From: Anaerolineae bacterium
GTDB taxonomy: Bacteria > Chloroflexota > Anaerolineae > Promineifilales > Promineifilaceae
Reading direction: 5' to 3'
NCBI GenBank assembly: GCA_023954475.1
Contig: JAMLHW010000001.1
Span: 310,001-374,000 of the forward strand
Length of the DNA: 64,000 bases
Positions 26,172 to 36,254 of the stretch are shown in pieces; the first letter of the stretch is position 1; each line of letters begins with the position of its first letter. The translations under genes were made by a program, and so were the position numbers. The notes under the pieces were generated by a model. It worked only from the letters and a program-made list of their open reading frames with translations. It had not been told where the DNA came from and did not search any database.

Positions 26172-27803
26172 ATGTGGACAACAGGTTGGCGCGACACAAT
26201 TTGGAGCGATCTCGACCAAAACTGGGACATCATCGTCATCGGCGGTGGCATTACCGGCGCGGGTATCCTGCGCGAGGCGGTGCGGCTTGGACTGCGCGTT
26301 TTGCTGCTCGAAAAACACGACTTTGCGTCCGGCACATCGAGCCGCTCGTCAAAGCTGGTTCACGGTGGTTTGCGCTACCTGCGCAATGCCCAGGTGCGTC
26401 TGACTTACGAATCGGTGCGCGAGCGCGAGCGGCTGCTCAATGAAGGCTATGGCCTCGTTGCACCGCTCAAATGGCTGATGGCCGACTACGAAGATGATGC
26501 GATGCCGGGCTGGATGTTCAGCGCCGGTTTGCTGGCGTATGACTTGATGGCGCTGCGCTGGGATCACAGTCATTTTTCGGCCGAAACCCTGCACCAACGA
26601 ATCCCATCCTTGCGCCGCCAAAAATTAGAAGGCGGTTTCCTCTACAGCGATGCTCAAACAGACGATGCCCGCCTGACCCTGCGCGTCATTGGCGAAGGGG
26701 TTCGTGCCGGTGGCACGGCGCTCAACTATGCCAATGTCGTCGACCTGCTGCGTGACGCAGACGGCCAAATATGTGGTGTTGCGGTTCAAGATCAAGCTCC
26801 TGACGGCAACGGACGTACAGCAGAAGTGCAAGCCGGCGTTGTCATCAGCGCGACCGGGGCGTGGGCCGATGATTTGCGCGTCAAACTCAATCGCGAGCGC
26901 AAAATTCGGCCGTTGCAGGGTAGCCATCTCACCTTTTCGGCCGAACGCATCGCTGTTCCCCATGCCATCAGTTTCATGCACCCGGTCGATAAACGCCCCG
27001 TTTTCGCACTGCCGTGGGAAGGTGTGACCATTTTTGGCACGACCGACATCGACAGCGGCACAGACGGCGCGATTCCGGACCATCCAGCGATTACGAGTGG
27101 CGAAGCCGACTATTTGCTCGAAGGTATTCGCTGGGCTTTTCCCGATCTCGATTTGAGCGAACAGGATGTAATCGGCACGTTTGCCGGTGTGCGTCCCGTC
27201 GTTGCTACCGGTCAATCTGATCCGTCAAAGGAAAGCCGCGAACACGTGTTGTGGCAGGAAGATGGTTTGCTGACCGTAACGGGCGGCAAGCTGACGACAT
27301 TCCGCGTGATGGCGCAGGCAGCGTTAAAGCAAGTGCGCAAACGGCTGCCGGTCGCGGTGAGCGTACCGAAGCAAGCGCGGTTATTTGACATGGTTTCGGC
27401 CGAATTTGTTGATCAACTGCCGCCACAAACGTGGGCACGGCTACTCGGTCGCTATGGAGCAGATACAAATGCAATGTTGTGCAGTGCTGACGTTGGCGAA
27501 TGTGAATCGATAGCCGATTTGCCGTCAGTCTGGTGCGAATTGCGTTGGGCGGCGCGGGCAGAAGGCGTCGTGCGGCTGGAGGATTTGTTGTTGCGGCGCG
27601 TGCGGCTGGGTTTCACGTTGCGCAACGGGGGGCTGGATCAAATCGGCCGAATTCGCACCATCGTTCAGCCGGAACTGGGTTGGTCAGATGCCAAATGGCA
27701 AGCTGAACTCGCCGCCTATGCGCAGACCTGGCAGCGTGCTTATGCTTATGGCGCGGTTTCAACAAAAATCGGTGTTGAACCGACAGTCAGCGGCAAGACG
27801 TAG
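26172..27803 (+). CDS. glpD: Aerobic glycerol-3-phosphate dehydrogenase GlpD
   Basis: The 543-residue flavoprotein has the N-terminal dinucleotide-binding motif IIVIGGGITGAGILREAVRLGLRVLLLEKHDFASGTSS followed by SKLVHGGLRYLRN, hallmark of GlpD. Substrate-domain motifs include RPVFALPWEGVTIFGTTDIDS and GVRPVVATGQSDPSKESREHVLW. The C-terminal helical domain (WARLLGRYGADTNAM... EGVVRLEDLLLRRVRLGFTL) is complete. It oxidises sn-glycerol-3-phosphate to DHAP and passes electrons to quinone at the membrane. An in-frame ATG at 26142 lies inside the repeat element; ATG 26172 after it is preferred. The 3' end overlaps the convergent lipoprotein gene by 58 bp. Confidence 0.93.
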   Translation: MWTTGWRDTIWSDLDQNWDIIVIGGGITGAGILREAVRLGLRVLLLEKHDFASGTSSRSSKLVHGGLRYLRNAQVRLTYESVRERERLLNEGYGLVAPLKWLMADYEDDAMPGWMFSAGLLAYDLMALRWDHSHFSAETLHQRIPSLRRQKLEGGFLYSDAQTDDARLTLRVIGEGVRAGGTALNYANVVDLLRDADGQICGVAVQDQAPDGNGRTAEVQAGVVISATGAWADDLRVKLNRERKIRPLQGSHLTFSAERIAVPHAISFMHPVDKRPVFALPWEGVTIFGTTDIDSGTDGAIPDHPAITSGEADYLLEGIRWAFPDLDLSEQDVIGTFAGVRPVVATGQSDPSKESREHVLWQEDGLLTVTGGKLTTFRVMAQAALKQVRKRLPVAVSVPKQARLFDMVSAEFVDQLPPQTWARLLGRYGADTNAMLCSADVGECESIADLPSVWCELRWAARAEGVVRLEDLLLRRVRLGFTLRNGGLDQIGRIRTIVQPELGWSDAKWQAELAAYAQTWQRAYAYGAVSTKIGVEPTVSGKT

Positions 27804-29374
27804 TCATTCTCGTCGGCCAATGTTGTGACCGTGATCGTCTCAGGCGTGATTCGGCCGATTTCCGTCGGCGTCAGCATCACCGTCGCCGTTTCGCCATCGA
27901 TTGGCAGCAACACGTCGATGGTCGGCGGCGTCTCGCCGGGAAAATAGAGCACGCCATCGTCGGCCCACAACACCCACACCGACCCCGTCGCCGCCTCAAA
28001 GCGATACGCCCACACATGCTCGCCCAAATCGATCCGCTCGGCAGTCGTATGAGTGCCGATTTTGGCGTTGACCAGTTGCAGCGCGTAGAATGCCGGGCGC
28101 GGTGAACCGGGCCGGTTGATGCGGCTGAACTCGTGAGAAGTGAACGGCAAGGCCGAACCGGCGTATTGCCGCGTTTTGCTCGTGTCCATCAGCCCCATGA
28201 ACAGCGATGTGCCCGTGCCGACCACGCCAAACGCATCCAGACCGCCGATACGCGTGCGCCAATCCTCGAAGTTGCCGATATTAATGCCGCGCAGCCCGGC
28301 CCCGGCGCTGACGACGATTTTGCGCACGAGATTGCGTGCCATCTCGGCTCGCAGCCATGCTTTTGCTTGCAGATGATCGGCCGAATTGGGATCGGCCATC
28401 GCTTGCAGCCAATGGACGACCTGTTCACGATTTTCAGGTGTAGCCGGGTGAAAATTGCTGAAGACGTAACCGAGCAACGCCGACATGCTAAACGCATCGC
28501 CGACGAGAATGGGATGATCGCCGCAACCGTTGGCATTGAGCTGTGTGCGTATCCATTCGGCCGAAAGCGGAATTTCCGTGTAGTCGCCCAAACTGTGAAA
28601 ATCAACGACATCGTACACTTTGCATGCAGACAAAATCTGCTCAATATCCGCCTTGCTTTTGCGCCCGGCAAATTGCTCGCCCAACCGTTGATCGGCCTCT
28701 TCGACCGTCTGCGCACCACTGAACGCATCTGCCATCAGCAATCCCACCAACGCGACTTCAGCATCCTGGTTGGCGTGATGGATGGCCGGAAATACGACGC
28801 GTAATAACTGCACGTATTCTTCGGCGCTGCCACCCCAGAAGCCGCTAAATTCCGCTTCGACGGCAAAGCGATTGATTGGGAAGCGCAAGCCTTCCATGTC
28901 CTGAACGCCGTCCATATCGTATCGTTCGGCTACCTGTCGCACAAACTGACCGTAGCGCTGCAAATGTTCAAACTTGGGCATCGGGTTTCTCGGTTCGAGC
29001 GGGTGCTCCGGATCAGTCGGAGCTTCTGATGCCCACGGCGAATCGGCCATGAGCACGATCTGTATCTCGCTGAAGCCCGCGCCTTGATATTCGCGCACCA
29101 GGCTGTCGAGCGTGCCCCAGTAAATCGACCCCTGCACGTTTTCCAGATTGCCCCATTTGCCGAATTCAGGGCGCAGTTTGACGCTGGTTACGCCGCTGGC
29201 GGCATACGCTTCGGCCAGGCCGGGAATGCCGTATTCGACCGCAACGGTGAATGGCGCGGCTGGTCGTGGCCCTATGGTTGGTGGTGTCGGTGTTGGATTG
29301 GGGGGAACGGTGCCTTGTCCGCACGCGAGTGTCAGGAGAAGAAACAGGAGCAAGATGAAACTGCGATGGCGCAT
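27746..29374 (-). CDS. Lipoprotein with glycoside-hydrolase-like barrel
   Basis: The 542-residue protein begins with a lipoprotein signal (LLLLFLLLTLACGQG, lipobox TLAC), then a Pro/Thr linker. Residues about 45-400 look like a (beta/alpha)8 hydrolase-like barrel: VAVEYGIPGLAEAYAASGVTSVKLRPEFGKW, EIQIVLMADSPWAS, FAVEAEFSGFWGG (possible acid/base Glu), VYDVVDFHSLGDYTEIP. The C-terminal about 120 residues appear beta-rich. A glycosidase role is only suggested; no family is assigned with certainty. ATG 29374 is chosen; the frame is open to 29410. Its last 58 bp are antisense to the end of glpD. Confidence 0.65.
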   Translation of the reverse strand: MRHRSFILLLFLLLTLACGQGTVPPNPTPTPPTIGPRPAAPFTVAVEYGIPGLAEAYAASGVTSVKLRPEFGKWGNLENVQGSIYWGTLDSLVREYQGAGFSEIQIVLMADSPWASEAPTDPEHPLEPRNPMPKFEHLQRYGQFVRQVAERYDMDGVQDMEGLRFPINRFAVEAEFSGFWGGSAEEYVQLLRVVFPAIHHANQDAEVALVGLLMADAFSGAQTVEEADQRLGEQFAGRKSKADIEQILSACKVYDVVDFHSLGDYTEIPLSAEWIRTQLNANGCGDHPILVGDAFSMSALLGYVFSNFHPATPENREQVVHWLQAMADPNSADHLQAKAWLRAEMARNLVRKIVVSAGAGLRGINIGNFEDWRTRIGGLDAFGVVGTGTSLFMGLMDTSKTRQYAGSALPFTSHEFSRINRPGSPRPAFYALQLVNAKIGTHTTAERIDLGEHVWAYRFEAATGSVWVLWADDGVLYFPGETPPTIDVLLPIDGETATVMLTPTEIGRITPETITVTTLADENDYVLPLTVGSTPIFVETAP

Positions 29375-29442
29375 GGTTTCATTGTACGCGATGAGGGCTG
29401 CGCAATTCAAGGCGATATGTCAGGTGATCGGCGGTGTCTGTG

Positions 29443-30972
29443 TCAAAGGATGTGTCTCGGCCGATATTGCAGCGCTTCAGCCAGATGTGCAGGTTGGATG
29501 TCATCCTCACCCGCCAAATCGGCAATCGTCCGGGACAGCTTGAGAATACGGTGGAATGCCCGCGCACTCAGATTCATCTGCGCCATCGCGCTTTTCATCA
29601 GCCGATTCCCCGTTTCTCCCAATTGGCAAAATTGGCGCACTTCGCTCGGCCCCATGTCGGCATTGGCGTATAAATTGCGCTCGTTGAATCGTACTGTTTG
29701 CCGCTCGCGTGCGGCTTCGACCCGCGCCCGAATCACTGTCGATGGTTCGTTGCGGTGTTTGGCCGTCAATTTCTCAAAATCGATGCGCGGCACATCGACG
29801 TGAATGTCGATGCGGTCTGACATCGGGCCGGAAATGCGTTTCTGGTAGCGGGTGATCATGCTGTTGGAGCAGGAACATTCATGGGTTGGGTCACCGTAGT
29901 AGCCACACGGGCACGGATTTTGTGCGGCGATGAGCATAAATCCGGCTGGAAATGTAACGGTTCCGGTAGCGCGTGAGATCGACACTTCGCGCGGGATACC
30001 TTCCAGTGGTTGACGCAGCACTTCGATCAGGCGTTGGCCGAATTCAGGCAGTTCATCGAGAAAGAGGACGCCGCGATGGGCCAGGCTGATTTCGCCTGGT
30101 CGTGGAAAAGCGCCGCCGCCGACGAGTCCGGCGTAGCTGATGGTGTGGTGTGGTGCGCGGAATGGACGGTGGCGTATGAGGGGCGTATCGGCCGATAACA
30201 AGCCCGCCACACTGTAAATCTTGGTCACTTCCAACGCTTCGTCAATTGACATGCGCGGCAAAATGCCCGGCATCGATTTGGCGATCAGTGTCTTGCCCGT
30301 TCCTGGGGGCCCGGTCAGCAGCGCGTTGTGTCCACCGGCAGCGGCAATCTCCATCGCTCGTTTGACGTGTTCTTGCCCCATAATGTCGGCGAAATCGGCC
30401 GAATAGACCATCTTGCCGTCATCGACCGGGGTCTGTTGCTCATAAGCGGGAATCGGCCGCAGGCCGGTCAGATGGCCGACCAACTGCGCTAAGCTCTCTA
30501 CCGGAATCACTTCGATTCCCGGCATCAACGCCGCTTCGCCCGCATTCTCAGCCGGTACAAAAACGCGTTCGTATTCCAGCGCCCGTGCCAGATGCGCCAG
30601 CAGCAACACCCCTTTCGTCGGGCGCAGCGTACCGTCCAGCGACAATTCGCCGATAAACAGGCCACCCTTGAGTTTTTCAAACCAGATCTGCTGTGACGCC
30701 GCCAGAATTCCGACGGCAATCGGCATGTCATAGGCCGGGCCTTCCTTGCGTAAATCAGCGGGTGCCAGATTGACCGTAATGCGGTTATTGCCAGGAAACG
30801 AGAGTCCGCTGTTTTTGATGGCGGCATGGACGCGGTCACGGCTTTCGCGCACAGCGGCGTCGGGCAGACCGACGGTGAGAAACGACGACATGCCACGGCG
30901 CACATCGACCTCAACTTCGACCAGTTCGGCGTCAAGGCCGACGATGGCGCAACTCATCACTTTAGCTAACAT
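29443..30972 (-). CDS. YifB/ComM-family Mg-chelatase-like AAA ATPase
   Basis: The 509-residue protein has an N-terminal Lon-protease-like fold domain ([37 protein letters not shown]), then a AAA ATPase: Walker A GPPGTGKT (about residues 222-229), Walker [11 protein letters not shown], sensor region [23 protein letters not shown] with clustered Cys, and the C-terminal Mg-chelatase-type helical domain ending [32 protein letters not shown]. ComM in Gram-negatives is a branch-migration helicase used in natural transformation. The four Cys of the zinc-like cluster are present. It is divergent from the Crp-like gene. Confidence 0.93.
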   Translation of the reverse strand: MLAKVMSCAIVGLDAELVEVEVDVRRGMSSFLTVGLPDAAVRESRDRVHAAIKNSGLSFPGNNRITVNLAPADLRKEGPAYDMPIAVGILAASQQIWFEKLKGGLFIGELSLDGTLRPTKGVLLLAHLARALEYERVFVPAENAGEAALMPGIEVIPVESLAQLVGHLTGLRPIPAYEQQTPVDDGKMVYSADFADIMGQEHVKRAMEIAAAGGHNALLTGPPGTGKTLIAKSMPGILPRMSIDEALEVTKIYSVAGLLSADTPLIRHRPFRAPHHTISYAGLVGGGAFPRPGEISLAHRGVLFLDELPEFGQRLIEVLRQPLEGIPREVSISRATGTVTFPAGFMLIAAQNPCPCGYYGDPTHECSCSNSMITRYQKRISGPMSDRIDIHVDVPRIDFEKLTAKHRNEPSTVIRARVEAARERQTVRFNERNLYANADMGPSEVRQFCQLGETGNRLMKSAMAQMNLSARAFHRILKLSRTIADLAGEDDIQPAHLAEALQYRPRHIL

Positions 30973-30997
30973 GCAGAAAAAGTCCTCACCTGTGATC

Positions 30998-31016
30998 CAA
31001 CACTTGACGGGTGTTG
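30998..31016. promoter_or_regulatory. CAACAC-N7-GTGTTG inverted repeat between yifB-like and crp-like genes
   Basis: CAACAC (30998-31003) and GTGTTG (31011-31016) form a perfect 6-bp dyad with a 7-bp centre in the shared upstream region of the leftward ATPase gene and the rightward Crp/Fnr-type gene. It could be an operator for either gene. It does not match the TTGNN-N4-NNCAA pattern found at nosZ. Confidence 0.35.
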
Positions 31017-31088
31017 ATTATACGGAGGATGGTCTGCATCGCCAATGTTGTAAGCACAGCAGTTATGAATATGGTACTATCAGATGCA

Positions 31089-31820
31089 ATGAATGCAGAC
31101 AGCTTGGAAATTCTGTTGAAATGTGATTTTTTATACGGTCTTTCGCACGATGCGCGACTGGCATTTCTGGCTGCCGGTCGCAAAAGGCACATTGAACCGG
31201 GTGTATTTTTGTTTAATCAGGATGAACCGGCAACTGTCTTTTATTTGTTGCTGTCTGGTATTGTGCGATTGGCGCAGGTGACGCCTGAAGGACATCAGGT
31301 GATTGTCCATCACGTCACGCCTGGGGAAGGGATTGGCATTATCGTTGTGCTCAGTAATATGCCTTATCCGGTTTCGGCCGAAACGCTCGAAGCGTGCGTA
31401 CTGCTCAGCTACGACGCTGAAACGACGCGGCAGCTCATGCTTCAATACCCTCAATTGGCGATCAATGGAATGGAATTGGTTGCTCAGCATTTTGTACAGG
31501 TTTCCGCTCGCTTTCGCGAACTGGCTACTCAGCGTGTCGAAAGGCGCATCGCCCATGCCATTTTGCGGCTCGTGCGGCAGGTTGGCGTCAGGACCGACGC
31601 AGGTATCTTGCTCGATGTCCCTCTTTCACGCCAGGATTTAGCCGAGATGACCGGCACAACCCTCTACACGACCAGTCGTGTTTTGTCGCAATGGGAAAAA
31701 CTAGGCTGGATCAAAACTGGTCGCGAACAAGTGACACTGTTACAACCGCATGAACTCGTTGCCATCGCCGAGGATTTGCCCACCAACAATCCGGTAGCCA
31801 AGTCAACGCTCCCGGGCTAA
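31089..31820 (+). CDS. Crp/Fnr-family transcriptional regulator (probable nos activator)
   Basis: The 243-residue protein has an N-terminal cyclic-nucleotide-binding-like barrel (residues about 5-120: HIEPGVFLFNQDEPATVFYLLLSGIVRLAQVTPEGHQVIVHHVTPGEGIG), a long dimerisation helix and a C-terminal winged helix (LSRQDLAEMTGTTLYTTSRVLSQWEKLGWIKTG). The recognition helix keeps the Ser-Arg of Fnr proteins, but the usual Glu is Tyr (TLYTTSR). There is no N-terminal Cys cluster for an FeS centre, so it is closer to NO-sensing DNR/NNR-like or effector-less members. Alternative start: ATG 31071. It lies 157 bp before nosZ, and a perfect Fnr-type palindrome sits between them. Confidence 0.88.
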   Translation: MNADSLEILLKCDFLYGLSHDARLAFLAAGRKRHIEPGVFLFNQDEPATVFYLLLSGIVRLAQVTPEGHQVIVHHVTPGEGIGIIVVLSNMPYPVSAETLEACVLLSYDAETTRQLMLQYPQLAINGMELVAQHFVQVSARFRELATQRVERRIAHAILRLVRQVGVRTDAGILLDVPLSRQDLAEMTGTTLYTTSRVLSQWEKLGWIKTGREQVTLLQPHELVAIAEDLPTNNPVAKSTLPG

Positions 31821-31857
31821 AGTGCTCCCCTTTCAGTTTGTTCGAAAATTCACAAGG

Positions 31858-31899
31858 TTGCGCTAGCGCAAAGAAGTAACGCCGCATCTCCGGTACACT
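31858..31899 (+). promoter_or_regulatory. Fnr-type operator and promoter of nosZ
   Basis: TTGCGCTAGCGCAA (31858-31871) is a perfect 14-bp palindrome of the form TTGNN-N4-NNCAA recognised by Crp/Fnr-family regulators. A TACACT -10 hexamer follows at 31894-31899, which puts the transcription start near 31906. The palindrome centre then lies at -41.5, the exact class II activator position. The Crp/Fnr-like regulator encoded immediately upstream is the obvious candidate to bind it. Confidence 0.78.
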
Positions 31900-31977
31900 G
31901 TTGCTATTGGGAAGTGTATCCGCAGCATGATCGTGAGTCATCCTGCACCAAGTAACAACGCACAAGGAGATGCGACA

Positions 31978-33996
31978 GTGAAACTATACAAATTTCTTAG
32001 CCGCCCGTCCACAATCCTGTTATTGGTTGTGACGGTCATTGCTGTCTTCAGCTTTGTCAGCTGTAGTGACGGCGCAGACGAAGGAGCACTGGAATCAGCC
32101 GGATTATCGGCCGATGCCAGTGCCATTGCCGAAGCCCGTGGTCTCACCCCAGACGACGTGGCAGCGGCCCTCAAGACCTACACCCCTTCCGGCGTCCATG
32201 ACGAATACATCATGTTCGCCTCCGGCGGACACGGCGGTCAGGTTTACGTCATCGGCATGCCGTCGATGCGCATTATCAAACAAATCGCCGTGTTCACGCC
32301 TGAACCCTGGCAAGGCTACGGTTACGGTGCAGAAGGCACGATGGCAGTACTCGAACAGGGCGATGTCGAAGGTACCGACATTCGCTGGGGCGACACACAT
32401 CACCCGGCTCTCAGCGAAACCGCTGGCGATTACGACGGTCAGTTCCTCTTTATCAACGACAAAGCCAACGGCCGCGTTGCCGTAATTGATCTCAAAGACT
32501 TTGAAACCAAGCAACTTGTCAAGAACCCCATCGCACTCGGTGATCACGGCGGCACTTTTGCCACCCCCGACACCGATTGGGTGATCGAAGGCGGGCAATA
32601 CGGCGCACCTCTCGGCTGGGAATACGCCTCGATCAACGATTACCAGCAAGATTATCGCGGCATGATCACGTTCTGGAAGTTTGACCGCGACGCAGGACGC
32701 ATTGACGTCGATTCATCCTTCGCCATCGAACTGCCGCCCTATTGGCAAGACCTGTGCGATGCCGGCAAGCTGGCCAGTGACGGCTGGATTTTCTGCAACT
32801 CGTTCAATACTGAAATGGCAACCGGCGGTGTCGAAGACGGTAACCCGCCGTTCGAAGCCGGTGCATCACAGAACGACATGGACTATCTGCACATTTTCGA
32901 CAAGAACAAGGCAATCGAAGTGGCTGCAGCAGGCAAAACTATCGACGTACAAGGCTTCCCGGTGATCCCGTTGGATACAGCCGTAGCGGAAGGCATCCTC
33001 TACTTTGCGCCGGAACCCAAAAGTCCGCACGGTGTGGACGTTACGCCTGACGGCAACTTCCTGACCGTTTCCGGTAAACTCGACCCCCACGTGAGCATCT
33101 ACAGTTTCGAGAAAATTCAGGAAGCCATCGCTGCCGGCAACTTCACCTATGACAATTACGGTGTACCGATTCTGGCATTTGACGATGTCGTAGAAGCACA
33201 GATCGAGGTCGGTCTTGGCCCACTGCACACGCAATACGACGACAAGGGCTATGCCTACACCAGCCTCTTCCTCGAACCGGCCGTCGCACGCTGGACACTC
33301 GGTGGCGACTTCTCTGATCTGCACGAAGAAGAAGATTGGACACTGGTTACGAAGACTCCGGTTCAGTACAACGTCGGTCACATCGCCGCCGCCGAAGGTG
33401 ACACAGTCAGCCCGGACGGACGCTATCTGGTCTCGATGAACAAGTGGGCTATTGACCGCTTTGCCAACGTTGGCCCGTTGCTGCCGCAAAACTTCCAATT
33501 GCTGGACATCAACGACCCCGGCACAAACATGCCGGTGATCTACGACTTGCCCATTCCGGATGGCGAGCCACACTATGCCCAAATCATCAAGGCCGACAAG
33601 CTCAGCCCGTGGGAAGTCTATCCGGAAATCGGTTGGAACCCTCACACCAATTCGGTTGATCCCAATGCGGTTCAACTGGGTGAGGAGCGCGTTGAGCGCA
33701 ACGGCAATGAGGTCGAAGTCTGGATGACGGCAGTGCGCAGCCACTTCACGCCGGAACACGTCAACATCAAGAAGGGCGATCATGTTGTCTGGCACATTAC
33801 CAACGTGGAACGGGCGTATGATGCGACGCACGGCTTCTCAATTCCGTACTACAACATCAACCTGAGCATTGAGCCGGGTGAAGCGGTGACGTTTGAGTTT
33901 GACGCGACTGAAGACGGTGTTTTCTCGTACTACTGCACTGAGTTCTGCTCGGCGCTGCATCTCGAGATGACCGGGTATATGTTGATCGAGCCGTAG
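31978..33996 (+). CDS. nosZ: Nitrous oxide reductase, clade II, Sec/lipoprotein type
   Basis: The 672-residue protein starts at GTG 31978, eight bases after AAGGAG; longer frames from 31927 lack a ribosome site. The N-terminus is a Sec signal with a lipobox-like FVSC, not a Tat signal, as in clade II enzymes. The beta-propeller has the His-rich CuZ motifs (ASGGHGGQVYVIG, GDTHHPALSETAGDYDGQ, LGDHGGTF, GLGPLHTQYDDKG, GEPHYAQII). The C-terminal cupredoxin carries the CuA site: C-TEF-C-SAL-H-LE-M near 33943-33975. It reduces N2O to N2 outside the membrane. It heads a nos cluster with maturation genes downstream, and has only one TCGGCCGA copy, at its 5' end. Confidence 0.96.
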   Translation: MKLYKFLSRPSTILLLVVTVIAVFSFVSCSDGADEGALESAGLSADASAIAEARGLTPDDVAAALKTYTPSGVHDEYIMFASGGHGGQVYVIGMPSMRIIKQIAVFTPEPWQGYGYGAEGTMAVLEQGDVEGTDIRWGDTHHPALSETAGDYDGQFLFINDKANGRVAVIDLKDFETKQLVKNPIALGDHGGTFATPDTDWVIEGGQYGAPLGWEYASINDYQQDYRGMITFWKFDRDAGRIDVDSSFAIELPPYWQDLCDAGKLASDGWIFCNSFNTEMATGGVEDGNPPFEAGASQNDMDYLHIFDKNKAIEVAAAGKTIDVQGFPVIPLDTAVAEGILYFAPEPKSPHGVDVTPDGNFLTVSGKLDPHVSIYSFEKIQEAIAAGNFTYDNYGVPILAFDDVVEAQIEVGLGPLHTQYDDKGYAYTSLFLEPAVARWTLGGDFSDLHEEEDWTLVTKTPVQYNVGHIAAAEGDTVSPDGRYLVSMNKWAIDRFANVGPLLPQNFQLLDINDPGTNMPVIYDLPIPDGEPHYAQIIKADKLSPWEVYPEIGWNPHTNSVDPNAVQLGEERVERNGNEVEVWMTAVRSHFTPEHVNIKKGDHVVWHITNVERAYDATHGFSIPYYNINLSIEPGEAVTFEFDATEDGVFSYYCTEFCSALHLEMTGYMLIEP

Positions 33997-34012
33997 ACAG
34001 AACTACAGCTTA

Positions 34013-34047
34013 CAGATGACAGTCATTTCCAAAATGACTGTCATCTG
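34013..34047 (+). promoter_or_regulatory. 16-bp perfect hairpin in the nosZ-nosB spacer
   Basis: CAGATGACAGTCATTT (34013-34028) pairs base for base with AAATGACTGTCATCTG (34032-34047) around a 3-base loop. It begins 16 bp after the nosZ stop codon. There is no U-run behind it, so it is more likely an mRNA-stabilising or processing structure, or a partial terminator, that would let nosZ be expressed above the maturation genes. Confidence 0.75.
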
Positions 34048-34141
34048 GCTGTAATTATCAGGTGGGTGGAGCCACTGATTCTTATTGCAAGAGGAAGTGT
34101 GAATCAATTTGAAGCACGGTTCCAAAAGCACAATTTTTGAG

Positions 34142-34798
34142 ATGACTACCATGAGTGTTTTTAAGAGATTTGTCGGACCGCGTATTCCTGAAGGCTTATC
34201 TACTACAGATCGCAGACGATTTGTTATTCCGATTGCCCTGTTTGTGGTTGCGGCGGGATTGTTGATCGTGTCTATTTTTTTACCGTACTGGGAAATGACA
34301 CTGCTGGCACCGCAATATCCGAAAGGCTTGCACCTGACGGCCTATGCCAATCGGCTGACCGGCGACATATTTGAAATCGATGGTCTGAATCATTACATTG
34401 GTATGCGGCCTCTGGATGAAGCGGCGCAATTTGAGAAGTCGGTAAGCGTGATTGGCATTGTGGCGCTGGTGATGTTGCTGTTGGCAGCGGTGTATGTCCA
34501 CACAAAATGGGTTGTGCTGCTTGTCTTACCGGCCATTCTGATGCCACTTGTATTTCTGGTCGATTTGCAGTGGTGGTTGTGGAAGTTTGGCACAGACCTG
34601 GACCCTGCCGCGCCACTCAGTTCGGCTATTAAGCCATTTGTGCCTTCGGTTTTGGGACGCGGTGTTATTGCACAGTTTGAGACAGTGGCTACGCCTGGTA
34701 TCGGCTTGTGGCTGGCAATTCTGGCTTCGATCTTGATCATTGTGGGGCTGTATTACCACCGCAAAGCGTATAAGCCGCTGGCGGATATGGCAGCTTGA
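34142..34798 (+). CDS. NosB-like membrane protein of the nos cluster
   Basis: The protein of about 218 residues has four membrane segments (about residues 22-42, 108-128, 132-152 and 190-212) and a long extracytoplasmic loop YWEMTLLAPQYPKGLHLTAYANRLTGDIFEIDGLNHYIGM. Its place directly after nosZ and before nosD matches nosB of clade II clusters such as in Wolinella, a membrane protein needed for N2O respiration but of unknown mechanism. The NHYIGM loop with His and Met could contact copper or quinone, which is speculative. Start at ATG 34142 or 34151 (MSVFKRF). Confidence 0.72.
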   Translation: MTTMSVFKRFVGPRIPEGLSTTDRRRFVIPIALFVVAAGLLIVSIFLPYWEMTLLAPQYPKGLHLTAYANRLTGDIFEIDGLNHYIGMRPLDEAAQFEKSVSVIGIVALVMLLLAAVYVHTKWVVLLVLPAILMPLVFLVDLQWWLWKFGTDLDPAAPLSSAIKPFVPSVLGRGVIAQFETVATPGIGLWLAILASILIIVGLYYHRKAYKPLADMAA

Positions 34799-34823
34799 GT
34801 ATCGGTAAAAGGACAAGCTGAAA

Positions 34824-36250
<1,427 letters not shown>

Positions 36251-36254
<4 letters not shown>

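Noticed and set aside
28133-28804. Rightward frame of 223 codons inside the lipoprotein gene
   Set aside because: The leftward frame has a lipoprotein signal and barrel-like motifs; the rightward one has none.
29443-30972. Magnesium chelatase for bacteriochlorophyll synthesis
   Set aside because: The domain order (Lon-like N-terminus, AAA, Cys cluster) is that of YifB/ComM; no bch genes are present.
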